Made by a program: the position numbers and the translations under genes. Source: an uncultured Clostridia bacterium (GTDB lineage: Bacteria; Bacillota; Clostridia; Oscillospirales; Acutalibacteraceae). Taken from it: 64,000 nucleotides of DNA. Under the pieces are notes generated by a model. The model saw nothing but the letters and a program-made list of their open reading frames with translations, had not been told where the DNA came from and ran no database searches. Position 1 is the stretch's first letter; each line of letters begins with the position of its first letter. The stretch spans positions 121,410 through 185,409 of the forward strand of contig CANQGM010000002.1 in the NCBI GenBank assembly GCA_947623205.1, given 5' to 3'. Below, piece by piece: positions 1 through 11,046 of the stretch.

Positions 1-849
1 TGCAAGGTCGGAATACAGATAGCCGGGATATCCTTTACGTCCGGGGATTTCACCTTTTGACGAAGAAAATTCACGCAGGGCCTCGGCGTAAGATGTCATA
101 TCCGTCATAATTACAAGAATGTGCATATCAAGCTCAAATGCAAGATATTCTGCAATTGTAAGCGCGCAGCGAGGTGTAAGAGTTCTTTCAATAATAGGGT
201 CATTTGAAAGATTAAGAAGCATTACAACACGCGACAAAACGCCGCTTTCTTCAAAGCTGTTTCTAAAATATTCGGCAACATCTTTCTGAACGCCCATAGC
301 GGCAAAAACAACACCGAAATTTGTACTGTCGGCGCCGCTGATTTTTGCCTGACGAACGATTTGAACGGCAAGGTCGTTGTGCTTCATACCCGAGCCTGAA
401 AAAATAGGCAGCTTTTGACCTCTTATAAGCGTCATAAGAGTATCAATTGTAGAAATACCCGTATTAATATAGTTGTTTGGATAAATACGCGACACGGGGT
501 TAATGGGAGTTCCGTTTATATTTGAACGCTTAACAGGGAAAATATCGCCGAGTCCGTCAATCGGTTTGCCCGAACCGTTAAGCACACGGCCTATTATTTC
601 GGGTGAAAGCGGCATTTCCATTGGGTGTCCGGTAAGTCTTGTTTTAGTATTTTTAAGGCTTATTCTTCTTGTACCCTCAAAAACCTGAATGACAATTTTG
701 TCACCCTCGATTTGCACAACACGCCCCTGACGCATTGTGCCGTTGTCAAGATGAATATCAACAATTTCTTCGTTGGAAACGCCCTTAATGCCATCCATTA
801 CTATAAGAGAGCCGTTAATTTCTTTAACTCCTACATAATCTATAATCAT
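1..849 (-). CDS. ntpB: V-type ATP synthase subunit B (3' part cut by window edge)
   Basis: Open minus frame from ATG at 849 to window edge: [32 protein letters not shown]...[23 protein letters not shown]; adjacent to subunit A. Missing from the ORF track because it is edge-truncated. Confidence 0.93.
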   Translation of the reverse strand, partial: MIIDYVGVKEINGSLIVMDGIKGVSNEEIVDIHLDNGTMRQGRVVQIEGDKIVIQVFEGTRRISLKNTKTRLTGHPMEMPLSPEIIGRVLNGSGKPIDGLGDIFPVKRSNINGTPINPVSRIYPNNYINTGISTIDTLMTLIRGQKLPIFSGSGMKHNDLAVQIVRQAKISGADSTNFGVVFAAMGVQKDVAEYFRNSFEESGVLSRVVMLLNLSNDPIIERTLTPRCALTIAEYLAFELDMHILVIMTDMTSYAEALREFSSSKGEIPGRKGYPGYLYSDLA

Positions 850-864
850 TATTGCGTTCCCTCC

Positions 865-2619
865 TTATAAAAATGCAGCAAGTTTTTCATCAATTTCTTT
901 AATGTAATCGTCAAACATTTCAGGTTTATTATTTGGAATGTCATATTTCATTTTAGTAAGTTTATCAAAAAGTCCAAGCTGCAATACTTTAGAAAGCGGA
1001 ATTTCTTTTGCAACAATTTCTTTTGATTTTGAATGTAAATGCAGAATGGTTTTCATCATCAATTTTTGTTTTTCAAGAGGTACAAAAGTATCTTCAGCGT
1101 GAAAAGCATTTTGCTGTAAAAAACCTACTCTTATTACCTTTGCCGTTTCAATTACAAGTTTTTGATCGTCCGGCAGGACATCCGAACCTATAAGCTTAAC
1201 AATCTCCATAAGAGAGTTTTCTTCCTGAAGCAGAGCGCTGATTTTGTTTCTGTATTCAATAAAGTCTTCTCCGCACTTCTCTCTGAACCAGGAGTCAAGG
1301 TCGTTAAAATAATCGCTGTAACTCTCGATCCAGTTAATTGCGGGATAATGCCTTGCATAAGCAAGCGACTTGTCAAGCGCCCAGAAACAGCGCGTAAATC
1401 TTTTTGTGTTTTGAGTTACGGGTTCAGAAAAGTCAGAACCTTGCGGAGAAACAGCGCCTATAAGCGTTACGGAGCCTTCACCGCCGCTTAACACCTCGGC
1501 ACGGCCGCTTCGCTCATAAAATTCGGCAAGACGAGAGGGAAGATATGCTGGAAAGCCTTCCTCTGCGGGCATTTCTTCAAGTCTGCCTGAAATTTCACGA
1601 AGAGCCTCCGCCCAGCGTGATGTTGAGTCTGCCATAAGTGCTACGTGGTAACCCATATCTCTATAATATTCACCTAAAGTTATGCCAGTGTAAATTGACG
1701 CTTCACGGGCAGCAACAGGCATATTTGACGTATTTGCAATCAAAACAGTTCGGTCGGTCATAGGGCGCTGCGACTTAGGGTCGATAAGCTCAGAAAATTC
1801 TTCAAGAACTTGGCTCATTTCGTTGCCTCGTTCGCCGCAGCCGACATAAATAATAATGTCTGCGTCGCACCACTTTGCCAACTGATGCTGCGTCATTGTT
1901 TTGCCGGTGCCAAAACCGCCGGGAATAGCAGCTGTGCCGCCTTTTGCAATGGGGAAAAGCGTGTCAATTATACGCTGACCTGTAATAAGCGGAACAGAAG
2001 AAGTCAGACGTTCTTTTACCGGACGGGACGTCCGGATAGGCCATTTTTGGCAAAGAGTAAGATTATGTTCAACGCCGTTGTCATCTTTTATAACAGCAAC
2101 GGTATCAAAAATTTTGTATTCGCCATCGGGCATAACCTTTGTTACAACTCCTGAAATATCAGGGTGTACCATAAGCTTGTGTTCAATAAGGGGAGTTTCG
2201 GGAAGCGTTGCATAAATTTGACCTCCCTCAAGTTTGTCTCCTACATTGACTTTCACGGTAACGCTCCAAAGCTTTTGGTCGTCAAGGGAAGAGACCGCGG
2301 AGCCTCTGTTAATAAATGAGCCCGACTGTTCCTCAATGGCTTTAAGAGGACGTTCAATACCGTCGAATATATTGTCAATAATTCCCGGTCCTAAAAGTAC
2401 GTTCATCGGAGCGCCGGTTCCGGTAACGGGATCTCCCGGTTTAAGGCCTGTTGTCTCTTCATAAACCTGAATTGTGGTCAAGTCGTCTGTAATTCCTATA
2501 ACCTCGCCGACAAGCCTCTGCTTTCCGACATGAACCATTTCCATCATTTCAAAGCAGTCGGCCTTTTTTACAGTTACAACAGGTCCGTTTATTCCGTATA
2601 TAACATTGTTGTTTTCCAT
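865..2619 (-). CDS. ntpA: V-type ATP synthase subunit A
   Basis: 584 aa; Walker [10 protein letters not shown]-ATPase A motifs. Confidence 0.96.
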   Translation of the reverse strand: MENNNVIYGINGPVVTVKKADCFEMMEMVHVGKQRLVGEVIGITDDLTTIQVYEETTGLKPGDPVTGTGAPMNVLLGPGIIDNIFDGIERPLKAIEEQSGSFINRGSAVSSLDDQKLWSVTVKVNVGDKLEGGQIYATLPETPLIEHKLMVHPDISGVVTKVMPDGEYKIFDTVAVIKDDNGVEHNLTLCQKWPIRTSRPVKERLTSSVPLITGQRIIDTLFPIAKGGTAAIPGGFGTGKTMTQHQLAKWCDADIIIYVGCGERGNEMSQVLEEFSELIDPKSQRPMTDRTVLIANTSNMPVAAREASIYTGITLGEYYRDMGYHVALMADSTSRWAEALREISGRLEEMPAEEGFPAYLPSRLAEFYERSGRAEVLSGGEGSVTLIGAVSPQGSDFSEPVTQNTKRFTRCFWALDKSLAYARHYPAINWIESYSDYFNDLDSWFREKCGEDFIEYRNKISALLQEENSLMEIVKLIGSDVLPDDQKLVIETAKVIRVGFLQQNAFHAEDTFVPLEKQKLMMKTILHLHSKSKEIVAKEIPLSKVLQLGLFDKLTKMKYDIPNNKPEMFDDYIKEIDEKLAAFL

Positions 2620-2657
2620 TTATATTACCATCTCTTTCGGTTGAAATTAACAGTTAA

Positions 2658-3251
2658 TTAAAGTACGCTTAGACCGGAATTTTCAATGAACCATTCTCTT
2701 TGTGCATATAGCTTGCTGTCAAGCGTTTCATCTGCAACAATGCCCAAAGCCTCGCAATAGCCTTTTATTCCTCCGATTTTTATTGAATTAGCGGCAATAA
2801 CTTCGGCTTTGCCGCTAAAAGCTGCGCTGATTTTATCTGCATTTTCCAAATCCTTTTCATTCACATAAAGAACGCAATCGTTACTGCCAAAAAGCCCTGC
2901 GATATCTTTTGCACTTTTAATCAGTTTGTCAGTATATTGCGGTGTATTTGTATAGTCAATAAGTTTTTCCTCAGCCTTTTTAAACACATTTTCAGTCATT
3001 TTTGACCTTTCAAGGAAGAGCTCTTTCTGGCTGTCCTGCATCATTTTTGCAAGCCGGCTTGTTTCTTCGCTTCTTTTTTTCTCAAGCCTTTCATTAATGT
3101 ACTTTTCGCTGTCAAATCTTCCTTTTTTTTCAGCCGCATTTATCTTTTCCTCTTTTAACTGCTCAACCTCTTTATGCATGGCGTTTCTTTGCTCGTCTGC
3201 ATATTTGTGTATGGCCTGTAAAAAATTATCGGTTTTTGCGGATTTTTCCAT
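2658..3251 (-). CDS. V-type ATP synthase subunit E-like
   Basis: 197 aa coiled-coil rich protein in operon position of subunit E. Confidence 0.75.
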   Translation of the reverse strand: MEKSAKTDNFLQAIHKYADEQRNAMHKEVEQLKEEKINAAEKKGRFDSEKYINERLEKKRSEETSRLAKMMQDSQKELFLERSKMTENVFKKAEEKLIDYTNTPQYTDKLIKSAKDIAGLFGSNDCVLYVNEKDLENADKISAAFSGKAEVIAANSIKIGGIKGYCEALGIVADETLDSKLYAQREWFIENSGLSVL

Positions 3252-3294
3252 ATAAATAACCTCTCAGCTTTCGCGATTTAAAAGTAAGTAATAA

Positions 3295-3603
3295 TCAAAG
3301 CTTTACACCAATGGCTTCTTGAACATATTTAGTAATGCTGTCTTTTGTTCTTCCGTTGCCGTGACGGTCGGGAATTTCAACAATGAGCGGCTGCTTTCGG
3401 TTAAGCTTTAGTTCATAGATCAAATCGGGGCAAAGAGATACAAGGTGTTCCGTCATAAGAATTACAGCTATGTCTTCTCTGTTCATAGCTTTTTTAAGCT
3501 GGATGCGCACTTCGTCCTCTTTGTGAACGACAACACCCTCAATACCTGCAAAACGCATTCCCATTTTTGTATCTACGTTATCACTTATCAGAAAAAATTT
3601 CAT
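3295..3603 (-). CDS. V-type ATP synthase subunit F
   Basis: 102 aa, MKFFLISDNVDTKMGMRFAGIEGVVV...; operon position. Confidence 0.85.
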   Translation of the reverse strand: MKFFLISDNVDTKMGMRFAGIEGVVVHKEDEVRIQLKKAMNREDIAVILMTEHLVSLCPDLIYELKLNRKQPLIVEIPDRHGNGRTKDSITKYVQEAIGVKL

Positions 3604-3636
3604 TCTTAATCAAATCCTTTTAACTATCTGTAAGAA

Positions 3637-4065
3637 TTATCTTGCAAAGATAAGAAGGATAGAAACCAGCATACCGTAAATAGCAATACCTTCACCGAGA
3701 ACAACGAAGATAATAGCCTTACCGAATGCTTTCGGGTCTTCGCTTGTTGCTCCGATAGCCGCGGGAGCAGCGTTGCCAACGGCAATACCGCCGCCTATAC
3801 ATGAAAGGCCGGTTGCAAGGGCGGCGCCGATGTAAGCCATACCGTCGGCAGCAGTTGACGCTGCGGCGGCTGCGTCGCCTGTTGCAGCGCTTGCTGCAAT
3901 TGGACATATCATACAAAAAGCAAATACTGCCGCAAATGAACAAATCTGCATTAAAACAGTTTTCTTTCTGTCTTTTCCACGTTCAAATGCCTTAATTGCT
4001 ATAATGGCTGAAGCCATAAGGAATAAAACGGGGATAGCCAACATAATTAAATCGAATACTAACAT
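3637..4065 (-). CDS. V-type ATP synthase subunit K (proteolipid)
   Basis: 142 aa, hydrophobic Ala/Gly-rich helices, GEGIAIYG motif. Confidence 0.88.
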   Translation of the reverse strand: MLVFDLIMLAIPVLFLMASAIIAIKAFERGKDRKKTVLMQICSFAAVFAFCMICPIAASAATGDAAAAASTAADGMAYIGAALATGLSCIGGGIAVGNAAPAAIGATSEDPKAFGKAIIFVVLGEGIAIYGMLVSILLIFAR

Positions 4066-4083
4066 AAAAAAACCTCCATAAAT

Positions 4084-6018
4084 TTAATCAATTTTTAATC
4101 TAACCGGTTCATAAGGTCTGCCCTCACCGGAGTAGAATCTGTTAAACATTTCATAATACTCAAGACGAAGTACCTGAATTGATACAAGCAAGGCTTCAAG
4201 AACCATAACAAATACATTACCTAAAACAACAACAGGCCAGTAGGCGATTGAACCGGCCGTTTCGGCAAGTACAAACACTACCATCATCATGCCTGCATGA
4301 ACAAGTACAAATGCGCCTACTCTTAAGAAACTGACTGTATTTGTTATATATTCAAGCAGAAATTCTATTGACTCAATAAGATGCTCCATAATGTATCCGC
4401 CCCAGCTTTCAGGCTGCCAGTCAGGTTCACCGCTTATAAGTTTAGACAGCGGTTCAGAGAAGAAAATAAGCAGATACGGCAAAACAATCAGTCCAAGAAT
4501 ATAGGGGAGAGAGAATACACTTAAACCGAGCAAAAGCTGTCCTGCAACTCCGAAAATAATGGCAGAGTAAAAAACAATGCCCGCAACACCGCTTGAGCCA
4601 AACAGGGCTTTGCCGATGTTATTCTGCTTTAACGAACTGTAAACATTCAGTCCCATAGCAGACAAAACAAGTAAAATACCTATTACGACGGCGGAAAGCA
4701 AAATCATAATAATGGAATTTGATGTCATAATTTCTATCGGCTTTTCATCAAGTCCTAACAAAGCCTTGTATATCGGGTCAAGCAGATGTTCAAAACCGAA
4801 CACGCTTCCAAAAACAAGTCCGAAAACTGTTGATGAAATTCCGCAAGGAAACAGTATCTTACCGATTTTCATCTTTTTAAGCTTCCACATTAGAACTCCG
4901 ATAATTGAAAGGCAAATGCCCTGCCCGACATCGGCGAACATAATGCCGAAAAGAATAATGTAGGTGATCGCCACAAACAGCGACGGATCAATTTCATTAT
5001 ACTTTGGCATACCGTACATTTCAGTGTAAAATTCAAACGGCTTTGCAAGAAAACAGTTTTTTAATTTTACGGGCGGGGATTTTTTAATTTCTTTTTTCGC
5101 GTCCGTAAAATCCAAGTTTACACTGCTTATTTTTTTAAGACTGTGTTTAAGCGGTTTTGCAAATTCTGTAGGGACCCATCCTGTTATTATAAAACTTTGG
5201 TTATATTGCAGTGCCTTTGTCCGTATTGAAGCATACAGATAAAGTTCCTCAAGTTTTGACAAATATCTTATAATTCTGTCTGAATAGGTATTAAGATAGT
5301 TATCAATACGTTTATTGGTCTCATTAAGCTTTTGTTCAAGCGTGGGAATAAGTTGCTTTAGTTTCTCCAGGTGTTTTTGAGGTGTATCGTTAACGCCGAT
5401 AACATCACATTTTTCAAAATACAATCCGGAAAAAATTCTGTCTATTTCTTCGCTTTTTTCGATAGGAGCAAAATAAACTCCCCAGTAATGGGACCTGTCT
5501 TCGGTGAATATCGTAAAGTCGATGTACGGATTATTTTTGTAAGCAGAAAGTTTATTGTAGCTTTCTTTGGGAAGTCTGCCGAAACGTGAATTAATGTATT
5601 TTAAGTTAAGAACCTTTTGAATTTCAACATCAAGTCCTACAAAATGACTTGTATCGTTAAAATTCTGCTTTGCCTCAAACAACTGCTCGGCAATAAAATC
5701 TCTGTCTTCTACAAGAATTGCAATTTCCTCAGAAATTTTATTTGAAAAAATTTCCATTTCTTTAAAGCTTGGATTGAAATCGTTTACGTCAACAATAGGA
5801 AATTTACGTTTTGTCAGACCGATTGCAGCTTTAAGATTTGTAAGAGGTTCGGCATAGATATTTTTATTTTGCAAATGCGTGAAATTTTTTGTGTCACTGT
5901 AAAAATTTGAAACATCGTCGGGATGAAAAACCCCTGATTCGCCCAAGACTGAAATTACATTATCAATATCTTTCATAAGTCCGATAACGTTAACGGCCTG
6001 CATTGTTGATACAGCCAA
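4084..6018 (-). CDS. V-type ATP synthase subunit I
   Basis: 644 aa, soluble N-half and multi-TM C-half (FADVGQGICL, SFLRVGAFVLVHAGMM). Confidence 0.93.
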   Translation of the reverse strand: MAVSTMQAVNVIGLMKDIDNVISVLGESGVFHPDDVSNFYSDTKNFTHLQNKNIYAEPLTNLKAAIGLTKRKFPIVDVNDFNPSFKEMEIFSNKISEEIAILVEDRDFIAEQLFEAKQNFNDTSHFVGLDVEIQKVLNLKYINSRFGRLPKESYNKLSAYKNNPYIDFTIFTEDRSHYWGVYFAPIEKSEEIDRIFSGLYFEKCDVIGVNDTPQKHLEKLKQLIPTLEQKLNETNKRIDNYLNTYSDRIIRYLSKLEELYLYASIRTKALQYNQSFIITGWVPTEFAKPLKHSLKKISSVNLDFTDAKKEIKKSPPVKLKNCFLAKPFEFYTEMYGMPKYNEIDPSLFVAITYIILFGIMFADVGQGICLSIIGVLMWKLKKMKIGKILFPCGISSTVFGLVFGSVFGFEHLLDPIYKALLGLDEKPIEIMTSNSIIMILLSAVVIGILLVLSAMGLNVYSSLKQNNIGKALFGSSGVAGIVFYSAIIFGVAGQLLLGLSVFSLPYILGLIVLPYLLIFFSEPLSKLISGEPDWQPESWGGYIMEHLIESIEFLLEYITNTVSFLRVGAFVLVHAGMMMVVFVLAETAGSIAYWPVVVLGNVFVMVLEALLVSIQVLRLEYYEMFNRFYSGEGRPYEPVRLKID

Positions 6019-6051
6019 ATAAAATCACCTCTTTGTTAGAGTCACGCTCCG

Positions 6052-7086
6052 TCAGAAAATGAGCATAGACTGTATTTTTTTGCTTTCTAATTTATATCTT
6101 GTTCCCTCAATCAAACAGATAACATTCATAAGCTCCGTTTCGGCAATAAACATAAATGAAATCAACACAACAGAAGGGTTATTTGAAAAATACATATTTT
6201 TCTTTGCCAGTCTGTATTTTACCCTTGGGCTGATGTCGCTTGCATAAACATAACCAATTTTATCAATAAGCCCTCCGTTGTGAGTGGTCTGCATTATTGA
6301 AAAAACCTCGGCAGAGGACTCGGCGTTGCACATCATATCAATTGTTTTGGGACTGATATTACAAAAAGAAATAAACAAATTTTTTTTAATTACATCAGGC
6401 GGAAGGCTGAAATATTTTTTCAGACGCAATATTCGTGAAAAAATATTATAGTCATTAATTGTGTAAAATAAATCCAAAAGCTCCTGCTTTTCGCTGCCTC
6501 TGGTGTTTTTATTGATCAACTCCGACATATTTTTAAAAACATACTCATAAAGTCTGTTTTCAATTTCCGATATGGGCAAACGCCCTTTTTCGTCAGGAGA
6601 GTATTTGCTTAATATTTCATAATACGAAGAATTGGAAAGCACATCCAGCAACTCGGAATAGCTTTTTGCATTGGCAAGTCTGTTAATGTCGATCTTCGTA
6701 TGCTTTGAAAAATATGCAGGGAACTGATAAATAAATTTTTCGGTTGAGTTTGAGTTAAGAAGAATAAGAAATCTTACAATCTGTTCAACTTCAATTGTTT
6801 CAATTACATATTGAGAAAAACCGGAGCTTATGCTTGAATCGTATCTGCATAATGAATCAAATTCATAGAAAAGCTCCTGCCTAAGCAGAGATTCAAGCCT
6901 GCCTCTGTGTATGTCATGCTCGTTTATGTCACGAAGTGCAAATGAATAGTGGGTATAAGATTTTAAGTATGACATAACCTCTGCAACGCTCTGGCAGGCC
7001 AAAAGACTTGTGTAATCTTTTTCGGTAAGTATTTTGCCAAACTTTGCCCTCGCTTTTGTCAGAACCGCAAAAGAAGTAGTTGACAT
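6052..7086 (-). CDS. V-type ATP synthase subunit C-like
   Basis: 344 aa, operon position between I and the small G/H-like ORF; overall similarity to subunit C. Confidence 0.8.
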   Translation of the reverse strand: MSTTSFAVLTKARAKFGKILTEKDYTSLLACQSVAEVMSYLKSYTHYSFALRDINEHDIHRGRLESLLRQELFYEFDSLCRYDSSISSGFSQYVIETIEVEQIVRFLILLNSNSTEKFIYQFPAYFSKHTKIDINRLANAKSYSELLDVLSNSSYYEILSKYSPDEKGRLPISEIENRLYEYVFKNMSELINKNTRGSEKQELLDLFYTINDYNIFSRILRLKKYFSLPPDVIKKNLFISFCNISPKTIDMMCNAESSAEVFSIMQTTHNGGLIDKIGYVYASDISPRVKYRLAKKNMYFSNNPSVVLISFMFIAETELMNVICLIEGTRYKLESKKIQSMLIF

Positions 7087-7118
7087 TTTCGGACATCTCC
7101 TAAAAAGTAGTTAGATAA

Positions 7119-7427
7119 TTACGCCAAAGTACGTTTTACAATCTGTTCAGTCCATTTGTCGCAGTTAAGTTTGTAATCGGACTGTAATTTTATCAAAACC
7201 GACTTGTGTTTGTTTTGTATTTCTTCCCATTGCAGCTTTGCTTTTTTTTCTTCCTCAATATCGTTGTGCTCTGCGGTGATTTTGGCCTGCGTCATATATC
7301 GTTCGTATATTTCTTTTGATTCTTTTTCGATTTTTTTGCTTAATTCTTCTTTTTCAATCAGAGTTTCTTCTTCCATAGCCTTAGCTTCTTTGTCGGCATC
7401 AACAATTTTTTTAATCATATTTTCCAC
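7119..7427 (-). CDS. small coiled-coil protein, possible V-ATPase subunit G/H-like
   Basis: 102 aa Lys/Glu-rich coiled coil at the 5' end of the V-ATPase cluster. Confidence 0.55.
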   Translation of the reverse strand: MENMIKKIVDADKEAKAMEEETLIEKEELSKKIEKESKEIYERYMTQAKITAEHNDIEEEKKAKLQWEEIQNKHKSVLIKLQSDYKLNCDKWTEQIVKRTLA

Positions 7428-7450
7428 AAAAACACCTCCGCAAAAATAAA

Positions 7451-8812
7451 TTAATTTTTAAGTGCCTGAAGCGGCGCTGGGATCCTTCCTCCACGGCTGA
7501 TAAAAGCTTCGGGCGAGCCCTTTCTTACACGCATTACCGGGCCTCTTCCTAAAAGCCCGCCAAAGTTCAGCTCATCGCCGGCCTTTTTGCCGATGGCGGG
7601 AATTAAACGCACAGCGGTAGTTTTGGAGTTTACCATACCGATTGCCGCCTCGTCGGCAATAATTGCCGAAATGACGTCGGCTGTGATGTCCCCCGGTACA
7701 ACTATCATATCAAGACCTACCGAGCATACGGCGGTCATTGATTCAAGCTTTGTTATATCAAGATAACCGTTTTCAGCGGCGCTTATCATGCCTGCGTCCT
7801 CCGACACCGGAATAAATGCGCCGCTAAGTCCTCCAACATGAGAAGATGCCATTACACCGCCTTTTTTAACTGCGTCATTAAGCAGAGCAAGAGCCGCAGT
7901 TGTGCCGTGACATCCGCACGCTTCAAGTCCCATTTCCTCAAGAATATGCGCAACGCTGTCGCCGACAGCAGGTGTAGGCGCAAGTGAAAGGTCAACAATA
8001 CCAAAGGGAACACAGAGCCTTTTGCTTGCTTCTTTTGCAACAAGCTGACCCATTCGTGTGATTTTAAAGGCAGTTTTCTTAACCATATCGGCAATTTCAG
8101 TTATGTCTTTTCCTGCTCCGTCCTTTGCAAGAGCCGCTCTTACTACGCCGGGACCAGAAACACCGACATTAATGACGGTGTCAGCCTCACCGACACCGTG
8201 GAAAGCGCCTGCCATAAACGGATTATCCTCGGGAGCATTGCAGAACACAACAAGCTTTGCCGCTCCTATGCAGTTTTTGTCCGAGGTGGCTTCGGCGGTC
8301 TGTTTTATTATTTTGCCCATCATTTTAACCGCATCCATATTAAGTCCGGCCTTTGTTGAACCTATATTTACTGACGAGCATACAAAGTCGGTTTCCGCAA
8401 GAGCCTCGGGAATGCTTTCTATAAGCGCGTAGTCTCCGCTTGAAAAACCCTTTTGCACAAGCGCGGAATAACCTCCAACAAAGTTTACGCCGAGCTGTTT
8501 TGCCGCTTTGTCAAGTGCATAGGCAAATTTGACTACTTTTTTGCTCTGGCAGGGTGCTGCGACCATACCGATAGGAGTAACCGAAATTCTTTTGTTGATA
8601 ATGGGAATGCCGTACTCTTTTTCTATGTCTTCGCCTGTTTTAACAAGATCCTTTGCCGAGCGGCAGATTTTGTCGTAAACTTTGGCGCAGGCCCTGTCAA
8701 TATCCTCATCTATGCAGTCAAGAAGTGAAATACCCATTGTAATTGTTCTTACATCGAGGTTTTCATTATCTATCATATTTATTGTTTCAAGAATATCTTT
8801 TGTTTCCAACAT
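7451..8812 (-). CDS. PFL/UPF0210 family protein
   Basis: [33 protein letters not shown]...; start moved to the internal Met after the N-terminal extension of the ORF. Confidence 0.85.
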   Translation of the reverse strand: MLETKDILETINMIDNENLDVRTITMGISLLDCIDEDIDRACAKVYDKICRSAKDLVKTGEDIEKEYGIPIINKRISVTPIGMVAAPCQSKKVVKFAYALDKAAKQLGVNFVGGYSALVQKGFSSGDYALIESIPEALAETDFVCSSVNIGSTKAGLNMDAVKMMGKIIKQTAEATSDKNCIGAAKLVVFCNAPEDNPFMAGAFHGVGEADTVINVGVSGPGVVRAALAKDGAGKDITEIADMVKKTAFKITRMGQLVAKEASKRLCVPFGIVDLSLAPTPAVGDSVAHILEEMGLEACGCHGTTAALALLNDAVKKGGVMASSHVGGLSGAFIPVSEDAGMISAAENGYLDITKLESMTAVCSVGLDMIVVPGDITADVISAIIADEAAIGMVNSKTTAVRLIPAIGKKAGDELNFGGLLGRGPVMRVRKGSPEAFISRGGRIPAPLQALKN

Positions 8813-8859
8813 TTTTTTAATCCTTTCAGTGCGAATATTTTTAAAGTACAATATTCACA

Positions 8860-9129
8860 TCATATCTTATGCATACTGTTAAAAATATCTTCATGCATTA
8901 TATGAATCTTAGTTCCTGTCTTATCGCCGACTTCATTTAAGTTCTCTTTAAGCTTATCAAAGCCGACAATTGATTTTTCAATGTCAACAAGCATAATCAT
9001 TGCAAACATATCCTGAAGAACGCTTTGTGTAACCTCAATTATGTTTACATCATACTTAGCGCAGGTTTCGGAAACTTTTGCAAGAATTCCTATAGTGTCC
9101 TTGCCTATTACAGTAATTATAGCTTTCAT
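8860..9129 (-). CDS. ACT domain protein (UPF0237 type)
   Basis: 89 aa MKAIITVIGKDTIGILAKVSETCAKYDVNIIEV; SD GGAGG upstream; pairs with UPF0210 gene. Confidence 0.9.
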   Translation of the reverse strand: MKAIITVIGKDTIGILAKVSETCAKYDVNIIEVTQSVLQDMFAMIMLVDIEKSIVGFDKLKENLNEVGDKTGTKIHIMHEDIFNSMHKI

Positions 9130-9291
9130 AAGTTGCCTCCGATTTTGCAGGATTTAGTCTGCAATCTTGCAAAATATAAAAAAATTTAATTTATTTGTCA
9201 TATATTATATAATTAATTTTCGATAAAGTAAAGCTAAATCTTGCATAAATTTATTTGTTATGCTATTATTTTTTTGGGAGGTATAGCGTTT

Positions 9292-10110
9292 ATGAAAATA
9301 TGTGATATGCACACACATTCCAATAACTCTTTTGACGCATTAAATTCGGTTGATGAAATGTGCCAAAGCGCAATAAACAAGGGATTATATGCAATTTCAA
9401 TAACCGACCATTGTGAAGCGCCAATGATTAAAGAGGGGAAATTATGTAGGTTTGGATATTTTGACGAGTTGATTCCAAAGTCGAATATGGAAACAATGCG
9501 TGCAAAAGAAAAATATTCGTCTGAAATCAAGGTTTTATGCGGTATAGAACTCGGTGAGCCTATGCACGATGAAAAATGCACCCAAAAAGCGCTTTCTTAC
9601 GGAGAATATGATTTTATTCTTGCCTCGGTACACAATCTTAGGGGTATGGAGGATTTTTATTATATTGATTTTTCCGCGGTTGATATAAAAAAAATTTTGA
9701 ATTTATATTTTGATGAACTTGCGGAAACCGCAAATTTTAATAACTTTGACAGTCTTGCACATTTGACATATCCGCTGCGTTATATTAAGGAAAAAACAGG
9801 AGTGATTCCTGATTTGACGGAGTATCAGAATAAAATTGATTTAATATATAATACTCTAATAAAGAACAATAAGGCGCTTGAAATAAATGTATCGGGACTT
9901 TATAAAGGTCTTGGAACTACTTTACCTGATGAAACGCAGATAAAACGCTTTAGAGAGCTTGGCGGAAAATACATTACTCTTGGCAGTGATTCTCACAGCA
10001 GCGAGTATGTGGGAAAGGATATTGACCAGGGAATAGAGCTTGCAAAAAAATGCGGATTTACACATTATACTATCTATGAAAAACGCAGACCAATTCTGAT
10101 TGAAATATAA
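9292..10110 (+). CDS. PHP domain / histidinol-phosphatase (HisJ-like)
   Basis: MKICDMHTHSNNSFDA PHP motif, ITDHCE, LGSDSH; start at ATG 9292 with GGGAGG SD. Confidence 0.85.
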   Translation: MKICDMHTHSNNSFDALNSVDEMCQSAINKGLYAISITDHCEAPMIKEGKLCRFGYFDELIPKSNMETMRAKEKYSSEIKVLCGIELGEPMHDEKCTQKALSYGEYDFILASVHNLRGMEDFYYIDFSAVDIKKILNLYFDELAETANFNNFDSLAHLTYPLRYIKEKTGVIPDLTEYQNKIDLIYNTLIKNNKALEINVSGLYKGLGTTLPDETQIKRFRELGGKYITLGSDSHSSEYVGKDIDQGIELAKKCGFTHYTIYEKRRPILIEI

Positions 10111-10153
10111 AAAAGAGGTTTTCTCCAGTTTTTGAGAAAGCCTCCTTGCTTTT
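10111..10153. terminator. bidirectional terminator hairpin between convergent genes
   Basis: GAGGTTTTCTC / GAGAAAGCCTC with flanking A/T tracts. Confidence 0.75.
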
Positions 10154-11025
10154 TATAAAGTTTTTGCAATATTTTTAATGTATTCTTTGAGCTGCTTGCC
10201 TGTTTCGGGGTGAGTAAGACCAACCTCGATCTGCGCTTGCAAAATGCCGAATTTATTTCCCATATCATACCGTCTGCCCTCAAACTCAACAGCGGTCATA
10301 CCTTTTGAAACGGCAATTTCACGCATTGCGTCGGTTAATTGGATCTCACCGCCCGCACCGGGCTTTGTTCTTTCAAGAATTTCAAAAATTTCGGCAGGAA
10401 GAACGCAACGGTCAAGAATTGAATATAGTGAAAGCACTTCTTCGGGTGTTTGCGGCTTTTCTTTCATATCAGTGCAGGCAAACACATTGTCGTGTATATT
10501 TTTAACTTTAAGTGAACCGTATTTGTGAATATCCTTTTCGTCAACCTTTTTAACTCCTACTACACCTTCTCCAAATTCTCCGTAACAGTCAATAAGCTGC
10601 TTTATGGCCGGAGTTTTGCTGATTATTACACCGTCGCCGTATAAAACGGCGAAAGGCTCGTTCCCGACAAATGACTTTGCCTTGAGAACCGCGTGCCCCA
10701 AACCTTTCATTTCTTTTTGTCTTATAAAAGAAATGTTTGCAAGTTCAGAAAGATTTTTCACAATATTTAATAATTCTGTTTTTCCGTTTTTTTCAAGCAA
10801 TGCCTCAAGCTCCGGAGATTTATCAAAATGGTCCTCCAAAAGCCCCTTGCCCCTGTTTGTAATAATTAAAATATCAGTAATTCCGGCGTCAACGGCCTCT
10901 TCAACAATATACTGAATAGTAGGCTTGTCAACGATCGGAAACATTTCTTTGGGCATATTTTTAGTGGCCGGCAAAACCCTTGTGCCGAATCCTGCCGCCG
11001 GAATTACAGCTTTGGTAATCTTCAT
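10153..11025 (-). CDS. galU: UTP--glucose-1-phosphate uridylyltransferase
   Basis: KAVIPAAGFGTRVLPATKNMPKEMFPIVDKPTIQYIVEEA. Confidence 0.95.
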   Translation of the reverse strand: MKITKAVIPAAGFGTRVLPATKNMPKEMFPIVDKPTIQYIVEEAVDAGITDILIITNRGKGLLEDHFDKSPELEALLEKNGKTELLNIVKNLSELANISFIRQKEMKGLGHAVLKAKSFVGNEPFAVLYGDGVIISKTPAIKQLIDCYGEFGEGVVGVKKVDEKDIHKYGSLKVKNIHDNVFACTDMKEKPQTPEEVLSLYSILDRCVLPAEIFEILERTKPGAGGEIQLTDAMREIAVSKGMTAVEFEGRRYDMGNKFGILQAQIEVGLTHPETGKQLKEYIKNIAKTL

Positions 11026-11046
11026 TACTTTCCTCCATATAACTTT

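Noticed and set aside
503-870. Two small plus-strand ORFs over the V-ATPase B gene
   Set aside because: The minus-strand frame clearly encodes subunit B; the plus ORFs are shadows
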